Assembly: GCA_916610825.1 (NCBI GenBank)
Contig: OU744450.1
Span: 8,266,030 to 8,330,029, forward strand
Source: Haliclystus octoradiatus
Lineage: Eukaryota > Cnidaria > Staurozoa > Stauromedusae > Haliclystidae
Direction: 5' to 3'
Length of the DNA stretch: 64,000 nt
Made by a program: the position numbers and the translations under genes. Position 1 is the first letter of the stretch; each line of letters starts with the position of its first letter. Shown here in pieces: positions 54,606-64,000 of the stretch. Under the pieces are notes generated by a model. The model saw only the letters and a list, made by a program, of their open reading frames with translations. It was not told where the DNA came from and made no database searches.

Positions 54606-57600
54606 ATGCCTAATAAAACTCCAAAATCGAAGGCACGAAAGAAGGGCAATGCTGATGTTGAGCCGCCCGTTTTTGACGATAATGTCAATCTCGCTGCCCG
54701 TATGGATTCGTTCGAAAAACGTATGGAGAGATCGTTATCTGCATTTATGGAACAACTTACTGGCCTTAATACGACTACTGAAACCGTGGCATCTGTTTTG
54801 CCTAATGCGAGCGACGACGATTCTCTTGTTGTTGAAAGTATGCCAGTGAGTAATATTGAAAACTCGGCTTCCGGGTTACGCCTATCGAGCGCTTACCCAC
54901 CTCCAGATAAATTGTCTGATAACCTTACATATGGTCAGTTTGTGGACTGGAGACATCAAATAGATAACTATTTATTATTTACGGGCCTTACTCGTTGCCC
55001 TAGCCAACAGCAAGTTTCATTTCTGATTTCTCGTATGACTCAAGAAACACTTGACACTGTCCGATTGGTATTAAATGTAGATCAAAGAACTATTACTACA
55101 GACACATTATTACTTAAATTAGATGGATATTTTAAGCAAAAAGATAATCTGCGGATACGTCGTGCAGCATTTATGCATTATTCACAAGGTGAGAATGAAC
55201 CGTTTTGTGCATTCTATCGTGAAAAACTGAAATTATTTCATCTTACGGACCCCTGTCCCCATTGTCACGATCGCTCATTGGGGGACTTCATTATAGAAGG
55301 ACTTTATGACTCTGAAATCAGACGAAAATGTCGTGCTCTCGATGAGGGCGTATCTATTCATATTATCAAAAAATTATGTGAATCCGAAGAAAATGCACGA
55401 AACGAAGAGGTCTCTAGAACGGCTCAGGTTGCTCGTGTAACTAATGTTCATAATAAGCTTCGTAAAAAAGCTTCAGATACGAAATCTAACACTGTCCCCT
55501 GCAAACATTGTGGTAAATCCAATCATGATCATGATCCACAATCTTGCTGGGCTAAGGATAAAACTTGTCATAATTGTAACAAGAAAGGTCATATAAGACC
55601 TGTGTGTCGTTCAGATAAAGTGGACATTAACAACGTTACAAATGATGTTTCACACATAATTGAAAGTGTGAAGCTAAATGCTGTTTCACATACCACACCT
55701 AACGTTACATCAAAATGTCAACACATCTCTCTAGCATTATCATTGACACATCGCAAGCAAATAACTGTTAGCGGTATTCCTGATACTGGCGCTGAAGTTT
55801 GTGTTGCAAGTGACACTCTATTGACGGACAATAATATTCCTTTGTCTCGTTTAAACCACACCTCAGACAAATTATCTGCTACTAATGGTTCACCTTTAGA
55901 AGTTCTTGGCGTTTTACATTGCCGTGGTATTCTAGCTACATATAGCACTAAGATGAAAATATATATTTGTAAAGGGGTCTCAGACTTTCTTATTCCGACT
56001 CAAAATCTAATTGAGCTTGGCATAATACCTGCTACTTTCCCCGCCCCTATGGCATCTATATTACGCACCGTTGTACAAGAAACTCCTCATGTTTCTTCTC
56101 ACAAGCCTCACAATTTATCTGAAAGTATACGTTCTCAACTACTAGATGAATTTTCTGATGTATTTAATGATACTGATCAACTTAAGCCAATGGCTGGTCC
56201 ACCGATGCACATTTATTTAAAAGATGATGTTACACCATATGCACTTTCTACACCTAGAAAAATTCCCTTTGCTTGGCAAGCTGAGGTCAAAAGCACACTT
56301 GACAGTATGGTAGCTAAGGGTATTATACAACTTGCCGATGATCATCCAACAGACTTTGTTAGCCCACTAGTTGTAGTACAGAAACCAAATGGTAAATTAC
56401 GTCTGTGTGTTGATTTTACTAAACTCAACCAACATGTCCGTCGTCCTGTTCACCCTTTCAAAAGTCCATGGGATGCTGTATCAAACGTACCTCATACAGC
56501 TAAGATATTTACTACGTTAGACGCAGCTTCTGGTTATTGGCAGGTACCCTTAGATGACGTTAGCTGTCCATTAACTACTTTTTTAACACCCTGGGGACGA
56601 TACCAATATAAACGTGCCGTTATGGGTCTTGTATGTGCCGGCGACGAGTATTGTCGTCGTGGTGACGAAGCATTGGCCAACTTACCTAATTTAGAAAAAG
56701 TTGTTGATGATATTTTAATTTATAATGACTCTTTTGAAGCACATCTTACAAATGTACGTAATGTTTTAGAGCGGTGCCGACAACAATGTATTACTTTAAA
56801 TCCTAATAAATTTATATTTGGACAAGAAAGTGTCGATTATGTGGGATTTATTCTAAGCAAAGATGGTATTAGTGCTACACCCAGACGAGTTGAAGCGATT
56901 ACTGACTTTCCAGCTCCTACCAATATTTCTGAGCTACGTTCGTTTATGGGAATGGTTAATCAATTAGGACACTTCTCTAAAGAAGTTGCTCATTGTTCAG
57001 AGCCATTACGGCATTTATTATCTATTCGTAACGAATTTATATGGACTGAACTTCACCAAAATGCATTTGACAGTGTCAAGAAGACACTAGTTTCACCTCC
57101 AGTCCTCAAGCAGTTTGATATTAATTTACCAACAGAACTGCATACTGATGCCTCCCGTACCTACGGTTTAGGTTGGAGTTTATTACAATTGCATGATGAT
57201 AATCAATGGCACTTAGTTGATTGTGGATCAAGGTATTTATCTGATGCTGAGTCACGCTATGCCACTATTGAGCTGGAATTATTAGCCGTTACATGGGCTG
57301 TTATTAAATGCAAGTTATATTTACTTGGATTACATAAATTTATTGTCATTACGGATCATAAACCTTTAGTTCCAGTTATTAACGACTTTACTTTGGCAGC
57401 TGTTGAAAATTCCCGCCTGCAACGGCTAAAAGAACAATTGGCGCCTTACTCTCTCATTGCTACATGGAAACGAGGTAAGGATCATTTAATACCTGATGCT
57501 TTGTCTCGTGCACCTGTTAAAAATCCTACAGATGAGGATCAACTGGCAGAAGATATTACGCAACATATTAATTCTATTGTTTGTATCAATGCAGCTTCTA

Positions 57601-58865
57601 TTACGTCAGAATGTCATCAACCTCAAGATGCTATGCTTTTAAAATTACAGAATGCTGCCTCTATTGATGATGAATATATTATGTTAAAAGAAATTATTTT
57701 AAAAGGTTTTCCAAATCAGCGTGACAAACTTCATCAAATTATTCGTCACTATTGGAAACTACGTGAAGAGCTGTCAATCAATGATCAACTTATTCTACGA
57801 GGTCATCAGCTTTTAATTCCTAAAACTATGCGAAAAGAAGTTTTACATCGCCTGCATGATTCTCATCAAGGTGTTGTTCGTACCAAACGACGTGCTCGCA
57901 ATGCTGTTTATTGGCCAGGTATGTCATCTGATATTACAAATTTAGTTGAATCATGTGCAATTTGCCAATCTCATTTACCGAGTCAACAAAAAGAAACATT
58001 GATTCCTAGCTATATGCCTTATCGTCCTTTTGAAGATGTAAGTTCTGATTTATTTAGTCATTCTGGTCATCATTTTATGGTTTACGTTGATCGATTGTCT
58101 GGTTGGCCTGTAGTTTGCCGTTACGGTAAAACCGATCCAACCTCTAATCTTATTATCAAAGACTTTAAAAAGATCTTTTCTGACACTGGTATACCTGTGC
58201 GTTTGCGGTCAGACAATGGACCTCAGTATAGTTCGCATGAATTTACTAAATTTTTGAAAGACTGGAATGTTACCTACGATCCATCTTCACCTCATTATCC
58301 TCAAAGTAATGGTCACGCGGAGGCAGGGGTAAAAGCTATGAAGAGTTTAATAATAAAATCCTTTGAGAATGCCAAATTTAATGAAGATCATTATTATGCC
58401 GGCCTGTTAGAGTGGCGTAACACTCCCAAATTTGATGGTTATTCTCCTGCTGAAATCTTGTATGGTTTCCCATTACGTTCACTTATTCCTGCTCATAAGT
58501 CTGCATTCGCTCCTAAATGGCAAGCCCTTGCAGCATTAGTTGACGCCCACAATAAGCAAATGGACATTGTAATATCTAAATATAATAAACATGCAAAGGA
58601 TCTACCAACACTGGCTATTGGCAACAAGGTCCGAATACAGGACCCATCTTCTAAACTATGGACACATGTGGGAACAATTATTGAAACTTTGCCACATCGT
58701 AAATATCGTATTCAAATGCCAAGTGGTCGAATGTGGGTCAGAAATCGAAAGTTTTTACGTATTGATTCAACATTAGATATTCCTCCAACTGCAACAATTT
58801 CATCAGACATCCAAATACCAAGACGAAGTCATCGTACTCCTGTTGTACCAAATCGGTACAGTTAA
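54606..58865 (+). CDS. Gag-Pol polyprotein of Ty3/Gypsy retrotransposon (1419 aa)
   Basis: A single uninterrupted frame from the first ATG after a 110-nt leader to TAA. Residues 1-290 are Gag-like capsid with a basic, disordered N-terminus. Two zinc knuckles follow: an atypical C-x2-C-x4-H-x6-C at 299-314 and a classical C-x2-C-x4-H-x4-C at 321-334. The aspartic protease has DTGA at 393-396. The reverse transcriptase spans about 545-745 with LDAASGYWQ (638-646) and VVDD (699-702; catalytic Asp701 and Asp702). The usual MPFGL-type segment is AVMGL, an atypical variant. RNase H spans about 840-968 with Asp848, Glu889, Asp917 and Asp964. Integrase has a zinc-binding HHCC module (His1084, His1087, Cys1117, Cys1120) and the catalytic triad Asp1148, Asp1203, Glu1239 with 35 residues between the last two. 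A small C-terminal module (about 1335-1388) resembles the GPY/F region. I see no chromodomain. Every catalytic residue looked for is present, so the element may be active. Gag and Pol share one frame with no visible frameshift or stop. Confidence 0.96.
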   Translation: MPNKTPKSKARKKGNADVEPPVFDDNVNLAARMDSFEKRMERSLSAFMEQLTGLNTTTETVASVLPNASDDDSLVVESMPVSNIENSASGLRLSSAYPPPDKLSDNLTYGQFVDWRHQIDNYLLFTGLTRCPSQQQVSFLISRMTQETLDTVRLVLNVDQRTITTDTLLLKLDGYFKQKDNLRIRRAAFMHYSQGENEPFCAFYREKLKLFHLTDPCPHCHDRSLGDFIIEGLYDSEIRRKCRALDEGVSIHIIKKLCESEENARNEEVSRTAQVARVTNVHNKLRKKASDTKSNTVPCKHCGKSNHDHDPQSCWAKDKTCHNCNKKGHIRPVCRSDKVDINNVTNDVSHIIESVKLNAVSHTTPNVTSKCQHISLALSLTHRKQITVSGIPDTGAEVCVASDTLLTDNNIPLSRLNHTSDKLSATNGSPLEVLGVLHCRGILATYSTKMKIYICKGVSDFLIPTQNLIELGIIPATFPAPMASILRTVVQETPHVSSHKPHNLSESIRSQLLDEFSDVFNDTDQLKPMAGPPMHIYLKDDVTPYALSTPRKIPFAWQAEVKSTLDSMVAKGIIQLADDHPTDFVSPLVVVQKPNGKLRLCVDFTKLNQHVRRPVHPFKSPWDAVSNVPHTAKIFTTLDAASGYWQVPLDDVSCPLTTFLTPWGRYQYKRAVMGLVCAGDEYCRRGDEALANLPNLEKVVDDILIYNDSFEAHLTNVRNVLERCRQQCITLNPNKFIFGQESVDYVGFILSKDGISATPRRVEAITDFPAPTNISELRSFMGMVNQLGHFSKEVAHCSEPLRHLLSIRNEFIWTELHQNAFDSVKKTLVSPPVLKQFDINLPTELHTDASRTYGLGWSLLQLHDDNQWHLVDCGSRYLSDAESRYATIELELLAVTWAVIKCKLYLLGLHKFIVITDHKPLVPVINDFTLAAVENSRLQRLKEQLAPYSLIATWKRGKDHLIPDALSRAPVKNPTDEDQLAEDITQHINSIVCINAASITSECHQPQDAMLLKLQNAASIDDEYIMLKEIILKGFPNQRDKLHQIIRHYWKLREELSINDQLILRGHQLLIPKTMRKEVLHRLHDSHQGVVRTKRRARNAVYWPGMSSDITNLVESCAICQSHLPSQQKETLIPSYMPYRPFEDVSSDLFSHSGHHFMVYVDRLSGWPVVCRYGKTDPTSNLIIKDFKKIFSDTGIPVRLRSDNGPQYSSHEFTKFLKDWNVTYDPSSPHYPQSNGHAEAGVKAMKSLIIKSFENAKFNEDHYYAGLLEWRNTPKFDGYSPAEILYGFPLRSLIPAHKSAFAPKWQALAALVDAHNKQMDIVISKYNKHAKDLPTLAIGNKVRIQDPSSKLWTHVGTIIETLPHRKYRIQMPSGRMWVRNRKFLRIDSTLDIPPTATISSDIQIPRRSHRTPVVPNRYS

Positions 58866-59143
58866 CTTCTTAATAATAATTATGATTTGTTATTGACGTT
58901 TAATGACTTTTTTGTTGTTGTGTGTATCTATAGTTCTGTTTACAGCTTTGATACCACGATAGTATGATATTGCCATACTAAAACATTATTAGTAGTTGAC
59001 ATTCAAATTCAATATACCTTCTTTATGTTAATTCTACTTTATTTTTCATTCATGCTTTTGTTCGTTTATTACCAGTACAATTTTAATGAATTCTTAAAAT
59101 TCCCATATCGATAAAAATCTTTAGTTTCTTAATCAAAACTCCC
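58866..59143 (+). other. 3' untranslated region of the retrotransposon
   Basis: 278 bp of AT-rich sequence between the stop codon and the polypurine tract. No second frame, env-like or otherwise, is seen. Confidence 0.8.
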
Positions 59144-59155
59144 AAAAGGGGGAGA
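59144..59155 (+). promoter_or_regulatory. Polypurine tract
   Basis: AAAAGGGGGAGA directly abuts the 3' LTR, as required for plus-strand priming. Confidence 0.9.
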
Positions 59156-59229
59156 TGTTATATATGTGTTAACTAACACCTTGTATCTAGCGTAAACATG
59201 ATCAATGGAGATTAGATTGAGACATCACA
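59156..59229 (+). repeat. 3' LTR (74 bp)
   Basis: Identical to the 5' LTR at every base and ends in CA next to the right target duplication. Confidence 0.93.
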
Positions 59230-59234
59230 ATGTT
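59230..59234. repeat. Target-site duplication, right copy (ATGTT)
   Basis: Matches 54417-54421. After it the host intron continues as in the empty units (tgtaaataaatttg). Confidence 0.9.
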
Positions 59235-60053
59235 GTAAATAAATTTGAAGTTATCATTAGAAAGACACAACATAACTATCTTCCAACGTAAATCAAATCT
59301 TTTTTAAAAGTATTAGATTTACTTCAATTTATTCGCTGCAGAATATAAAATTTAAAAATTTTATTTCTTATTTCAAAAGATATTTTTGAGTTCTATAAGA
59401 TGTAAATTGATAAAAGTAGTTGCATTTGTTGCAATGAGAGGCCATTAAAAGAAGCTCTGTGTATCGTTCATGTTTACGTGACGATCATTCTGTCATCTAG
59501 GTATTCTATACTTAGGGAATGGGAATGCGATATCGGGGAAAACTTGATTATATCCTCTCTAGCCTCTCCCACCTATAAACCTGACGCAAATAATTTACTT
59601 TAAATAAATGTCTTTCCATCTTAATCTAAATAAGAAATGATTTACTTTGTTTATCATTGTTGGTTCAACACAATAAGAAAACAAAGAATGTAATAATGGA
59701 GGTTAAAATTTGAAAATTCATGCTTTGAATGTTAATTCTTTTTTCTGCTGTTTCAGGAAGATACACTATCAAAATATTGGCAATTGAAAAAATTAAATCA
59801 ATATTATATATAAACGCTTTTGATGCCAAAATCTTTCAAACATGTGTAACTGTGTAAAAAGAGCTAAAGTCAGAATTGGAAGAATTCCAGAGAGCATTTT
59901 GTTAGATAGTTCAAATAATAGAATTTATTATACATGCGCAAGCCTTTCTAATAGGATCTCTTAAAGAAACTCATCGTACATTATTTCTTTAATAGTTTAT
60001 ACGATAGGATTATCGCGATTACAATCACTTTGATGTTTAATGTTATTTATCAG

Positions 60054-60290
60054 ACCTCAGCTCTGCAACCATTGACGATCCTGGAACCATCAAAGATGGA
60101 AGTGAAATAACTTTTACATGTTCAGCTGACAGTAATGGAGGAGTGGTCACTTATGAATATCAAATAAATAACATCGTAGTTACCAACCCACATAGAATTT
60201 TTGGCAGTGACAATGGTATGGATTTGAAATGCATAGCAAAGCTAGCTGGTTTTGCTGACAAGGAAAGCAGTGTCACACTAGTGGTTCAAC
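60054..60290 (+). CDS. Ig-like domain exon A, unit 8
   Basis: Protein as in unit 3 exon A, Leu75 codon CTA. It is the first exon downstream of the retrotransposon. Confidence 0.8.
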
Positions 60291-61728
60291 GTAAGTTAAA
60301 ATCAAGTCTTATATTTAATAATTTAGGAGCAATACCTTGTTATAGTGGTAATTTTTACTGCTAAAGGCAATTGACTGGATTAATTTTCCATAGTTTAATA
60401 TAATGAATTTGTTGATGAAGCAACAGCGCAGCATCTTTGATATATTTTAAGTGATATGTAGATGAAAACTTTGCTTAATTTGTCTAAATTTTATGTATGC
60501 CGTATGTATGTTAGGGTACTTGAAAAATAAATTCTTGTTACGTTTAAGCTGAATGAGCCTGTACACGGATGTCAAATGAGCTGTAAAACACGATGTTCAT
60601 TCACTACGGTATCTATAGTGTATATGTTTATTTCTTGTCCTGTAAATTCGACCTTCAATTTTAAACATTTACATTATAATTTTCAGGTGCAGTTCATCTA
60701 TAGCCAGGCTAGTGGTCAATCTATTCCATGCTATAATCCTAGACAATTTGTATATTTGGATATTTTGAGTTTGTGAAATATATAATATAATTATGTTATA
60801 AGATAATAAACCTTATTTCCTAATTCACGTGAGAGCTTTTTACGCAAAGGATAAGAAAATATCTATACTTTCGATATTCAGCATTTCTTGTAGTTACAAA
60901 AGGTCTCAAAATCAAATTATCAGATCTGATTGCATTTTTCTTCAGAGCTTACCATGCTCATTGTTGTTTGCTTTTTCTAGCAAACTGCTTCTTTGTATAT
61001 CAATGAGGGACAGTACTTATTTGCTTAACAAACATGTGAAAATCTACTATATAGACCGTTCTTGAAAATCGTGTTAATTATTAGTATACTGGTAGACGCT
61101 GGATGTACTGTCTTTAGATAGTTTCTAACATCTCTACTACTATATAAAAATGACCTTCAAATATTTTTACGCGCCAATCTCAAAAACCATGCGAAGAAAT
61201 CCTGAACATCATACATCATTGGAAAGCTCTCTTTCGTGGTCTCAACATAGGCTATATTGAATTTTGACAAATCAACTGAATTCGTTGTAAAATTGAAAAA
61301 TAAAGTTTTCCGTAAAATATCAAAGCCACAGCCTTCCAGAGCAAAGCCATGCAGGCAATGAACCGCGGACTTGATCAAGTGTTTTTAAATCTCGAACAAA
61401 ACCAAAAACATAAATTGGGATGATGACGAAAACCACTTTCTTCTTGTGTGATTATCTATGTTTAATAAACTGTCAGTGAAATTCTTCTTCTCCAGACGCA
61501 GTTCTCAGCTAAAAATCAATTATAAATTTCACTACAGAGAGTGCTATGTTTACGAAATTCAAAATAACCTATGAATTTTCAACAATATTTGGTTTCAATC
61601 GTTTGAATTGTAAAAACATCCCCAAGCATCCGCCGTATCAAATTATCTATCAAATGTATTTAGTAACAGCGACAAGGAAAATCATGATGAAATGTAGACA
61701 TAAATAAATCTCAAATCTCTAAAGTCTC

Positions 61729-62704
61729 TTACTGTATATTATAATAGCATTTCACAGTTTAAAAGAAATCAGTATAGTAGTAGTTCATGATTTGAAAATG
61801 AAAGTATTAATAGTAGTAAGATTTTGCCCAAATATTCTCAAGAATTCCAGTTGCAATTTGATATTAATAATCTACTACGAATATATAGCTCAATATGAAC
61901 CAGTTTATTGAAAAAAATTCAAGCCAACAATCAGACAAATGTAACGAAAGCGTGGTGTGGCCCGTGGTAGGATTTAGTAGTAAACCACGGTCCACGCAAT
62001 AGTATTAGGTTAGGGTTAGGGTTAGTCCGAAAATGTCTTTGTATAATTATGCTTTGACATTCATTAGCCAGCTTTTAAATTAAAAGCCTATTCAAAAGGT
62101 CATAACATAAATGGAACCAGTCCAACCAAATTTTCTCCTTTCCACTGCTATCACATGGGGATATAATTATGAAGATAAATGTAATGTGTGTATTATTGCT
62201 TCATTTAGCTATCGAATAAACGAATTTATTTCGATAAAACAGTATTAACCTATTCTTTTGATAAAACGGCATTGACGCATTTTTTATATAGTTCATATTG
62301 AATTAGATATCTACAGTAAAGATTTATTAATATCTATCAAATTGCAATTGGAGCACTTGAAAATCGTTTGGCAAAATCTTACTTTAATTAATACTTCTAA
62401 ATAATGAATTATTATTAGTATAAGCAGGACGTCTGATATGGAAGGATTATGACATTTTTATTAACACACTTTCATTAGCTTTTAATAATTACGTTTCAAT
62501 TTTCTTATGGCATTTTATGTATGACGTTTTTATATATGGTTCATATTGAGCTATATATTCCTAGTAGTTTATTAATATCAAACTGCAACTGGAAATCTTG
62601 AGAATATTTGGGCAAAATCTTACTACTATTCATAATTTCATTCAAATCATGAACTACATACTGATTTCTTTTAAACTGTGAAATGCTATTATAATATACA
62701 GTAC
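61729..62704. repeat. Large inverted repeat, unit 8
   Basis: Arms at about 61729-61902 and 62537-62704; TTAGGG-type tract at 62005-62025. Confidence 0.75.
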
Positions 62705-63562
62705 TGGAATACGGGAGGATTGTGACATTTTAGTTTTAAGTTATATACATACAATATATGCTACATACATTTATGTCTTCAATGCTTCTTTGAGTTTAGT
62801 AAACATTACTAATTTTCGTAACCAAATGGATTTGAAAGATAATTTTTAAAGTTATGTTCAATGTTGTTACTACTTATATATTGAAATGGCAAATAGTGTA
62901 ACTGAAATCCGTACCATTTTTATTTTAACCTTTTCCAAAAATGCTTCAGTAATCATTGTAACATTGTAATCTTTTCAACTTTAGCAAAATATTTTTCAAC
63001 ATGATATACACACAGTAACCGAAATCGAATAATGGTTTTGAAATCTTATATAACTCTTAAATTGTAAGAGTCAATCTTTATTATATACCGTTCCTGTTAA
63101 CAATAGATTTTTGATTCTGAAATCAATACTTTGTATAGAGCGAAACCACCTCCTTAGTGGAGAAAATTAAATACAGCTTCTCAACAGTAACAGGATTGCG
63201 CCGAAGGCCCACAAGGCCCTCCCCAGGAGCTAGAAAAAAGCTGCCGTAGGCAGCCTTTTTTCCTTGTGTTAGTTATAATAATGACTTCAAACTGTTATTA
63301 CCAATATAGACAATCATATTTATTAACAAAACAAATATAAAGCAGTTATACATGCTATAGGTACTCTGATTCAGATATTTTTGGTTACAATGAATTGCAG
63401 AAAAAGGCAAAATACCAACAATAGCAACGTTTTGACGGATTCTTATGTCTCATTTACCAGCATAAATGTATGTAATTAAGCTCTTCACGTTGGAGAATTT
63501 CGCCAACTTTGCAATAAAATATAATCATATCAATTCAATGTATAATGTGTTTAACTGCTTAG

Positions 63563-63799
63563 AACTCACTTCTGCAACCATCATTGATCCTGGAGTACTC
63601 AAGGCTGGATTGGAAATAACCTTCACTTGTTCATCAGTTAGCAGCGGAGGAACGGTCACATATGAATATGAGATTGCTGGAATTTCAGTTTCAAACCCTT
63701 ACACACCTTCCGCAGATGACAATGGTATGGAATTGAAATGCATTGCAAGTTTATCTGGTTGCCCTCCGCAAGAAAGCACTGTTTCTCTAGTTGTTCAAT
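63563..63799 (+). CDS. Ig-like domain exon B, unit 8
   Basis: Protein identical to the other B exons; Gly65 codon GGT. The following B-to-C intron is cut by the window end, and the matching exon C should lie just outside. Confidence 0.82.
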
Positions 63800-64000
63800 G
63801 TAAGTAGATCTTACTGAGTGTTGAGAAACAGTTTCAGTTGTGCAGTAATGCAGAAAATATATCATTGACGGAAATATGCATTGCAATAATTTGAAGACCT
63901 TTTTATTGTAAATCCTTGAGATTTCTACCATGCTCTTCATATGATAAGGATAGATTAGACAACCATTTTGCCAATCTAAATTATACTATCTTTTGAAAGC

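Larger units (their letters stand above)
54422..59229 (+). mobile_element. Ty3/Gypsy LTR retrotransposon, Mag-like, apparently intact (4808 bp)
   Basis: A complete element in the same orientation as the host exons: 74-bp LTR, primer-binding-like site, short leader, one 1,419-codon gag-pol frame, 3' untranslated region, polypurine tract, identical 74-bp LTR. The order protease, reverse transcriptase, RNase H, integrase places it in Ty3/Gypsy (Metaviridae). Very short LTRs (77 bp in the silkworm Mag element) and a single gag-pol frame fit the Mag lineage, but placement needs a tree. No env-like frame is present. Identical LTRs and an unbroken frame point to recent insertion. Confidence 0.95.
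53377..60053 (+). other. C-to-A intron expanded by retrotransposon (6677 bp)
   Basis: Removing the element and one target duplication leaves 1864 bp, exactly the size of the same intron between units 1 and 2. Donor, acceptor and flanking sequence are intact. Splicing from exon C of unit 7 to exon A of unit 8 should still be possible if the element's own signals do not interfere. Confidence 0.8.
38418..64000 (+). repeat. Higher-order repeat block 2 (units 6-8, copy of units 1-3, truncated by window end)
   Basis: Position 38418 corresponds to position 1. Exons of units 6 and 7 sit exactly 38,417 bp after those of units 1 and 2. Exon A of unit 8 sits 43,230 bp after that of unit 3, which is 38,417 plus the 4,813 bp added by the retrotransposon and its target duplication. 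Point differences from block 1 are few. Examples are 'ccgctgtatc' at about 3047 against 'ccgccgtatc' at about 41463, and the Ile/Ser change in exon A of units 2 and 7. Confidence 0.8.
53773..64000 (+). repeat. Tandem unit 8 (partial), interrupted by retrotransposon
   Basis: Contains exon A (60054-60290) and exon B (63563-63799); exon C would lie beyond the window. After removing 4,813 bp (element plus one target duplication) the unit is in register with unit 3. The hairpin is at 63233-63262 and the TTAGGG-type tract at 62005-62025. A private base occurs near 63488 ('cttcacgttgg' where other units have 'cttcaccttgg'). Confidence 0.93.

Noticed and set aside
54649-58776. Additional small frames inside gag-pol (54649-54849, 55718-55948 minus, 58591-58776)
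   Set aside because: Out-of-frame shadows of the 1,419-codon gag-pol frame.
58866-59143. env-like gene or endogenous retrovirus
   Set aside because: Only 278 AT-rich bases lie between the gag-pol stop and the polypurine tract, with no frame that could be an envelope.
1-64000. CRISPR array or bacterial repeat system
   Set aside because: The repeat period is 7.68 kb with introns and splice signals. There are no short regular repeat-spacer blocks.
1-64000. Somatically diversified or mutually exclusive Ig exon array (Dscam-like)
   Set aside because: The repeated exons are nearly identical and not diversified, and the 1-1 phases and equal 237-nt lengths favour constitutive inclusion.

Overview
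The window is eukaryotic, almost certainly an invertebrate animal. It is AT-rich and dominated by long introns, with consensus GTAAGT donors and pyrimidine-rich AG acceptors. Short exons encode extracellular-type immunoglobulin-like (Ig-like) modules, and one intron holds a Ty3/Gypsy retrotransposon. I cannot name the species. The retrotransposon type and the base composition fit several invertebrate groups, such as tunicates, cnidarians or molluscs.

Layout: the whole window is one head-to-tail tandem array with a period of about 7.68 kb. Seven complete units are present (1-7674, 7675-15355, 15356-23043, 23044-30732, 30733-38417, 38418-46091, 46092-53772) and an eighth is cut by the window end (53773-64000). 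Unit starts are my own arbitrary phasing. Each unit carries three exons, A, B and C, all on the + strand. Each exon is exactly 237 nt, has phase-1 introns on both sides, and encodes one Ig-like domain of 79 codons. The window holds 23 such exons (8 A, 8 B, 7 C). Any combination of them splices in frame, so the simplest reading is the interior of one very large gene for a poly-Ig-like protein. No start codon, signal peptide, membrane anchor or final exon is visible. B and C are sister modules (61 of 78 residues identical by hand alignment). A is more distant (48/78 to B, 45/78 to C).

Above the unit level there is a second period of 38,417 bp, equal to five units. Units 6, 7 and 8 carry the private variants and exact lengths of units 1, 2 and 3. 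This is either a recent duplication of a five-unit block or an assembly duplication.

The only departure from the array is a 4,808-bp LTR retrotransposon (54422-59229) in the C-to-A intron between units 7 and 8. It has identical 74-bp LTRs, a 5-bp target duplication, a primer-binding-like site, a polypurine tract and one intact 1,419-codon gag-pol frame. The other units preserve the empty site. It looks recent and Mag-like.

Each A-to-B intron also carries the same nested non-coding structures: a large inverted repeat with arms of about 170 bp, a short TTAGGG-type tract beside a palindrome, and a GC-rich hairpin ending in a T run. I found no RNA genes, CRISPR arrays or bacterial features.
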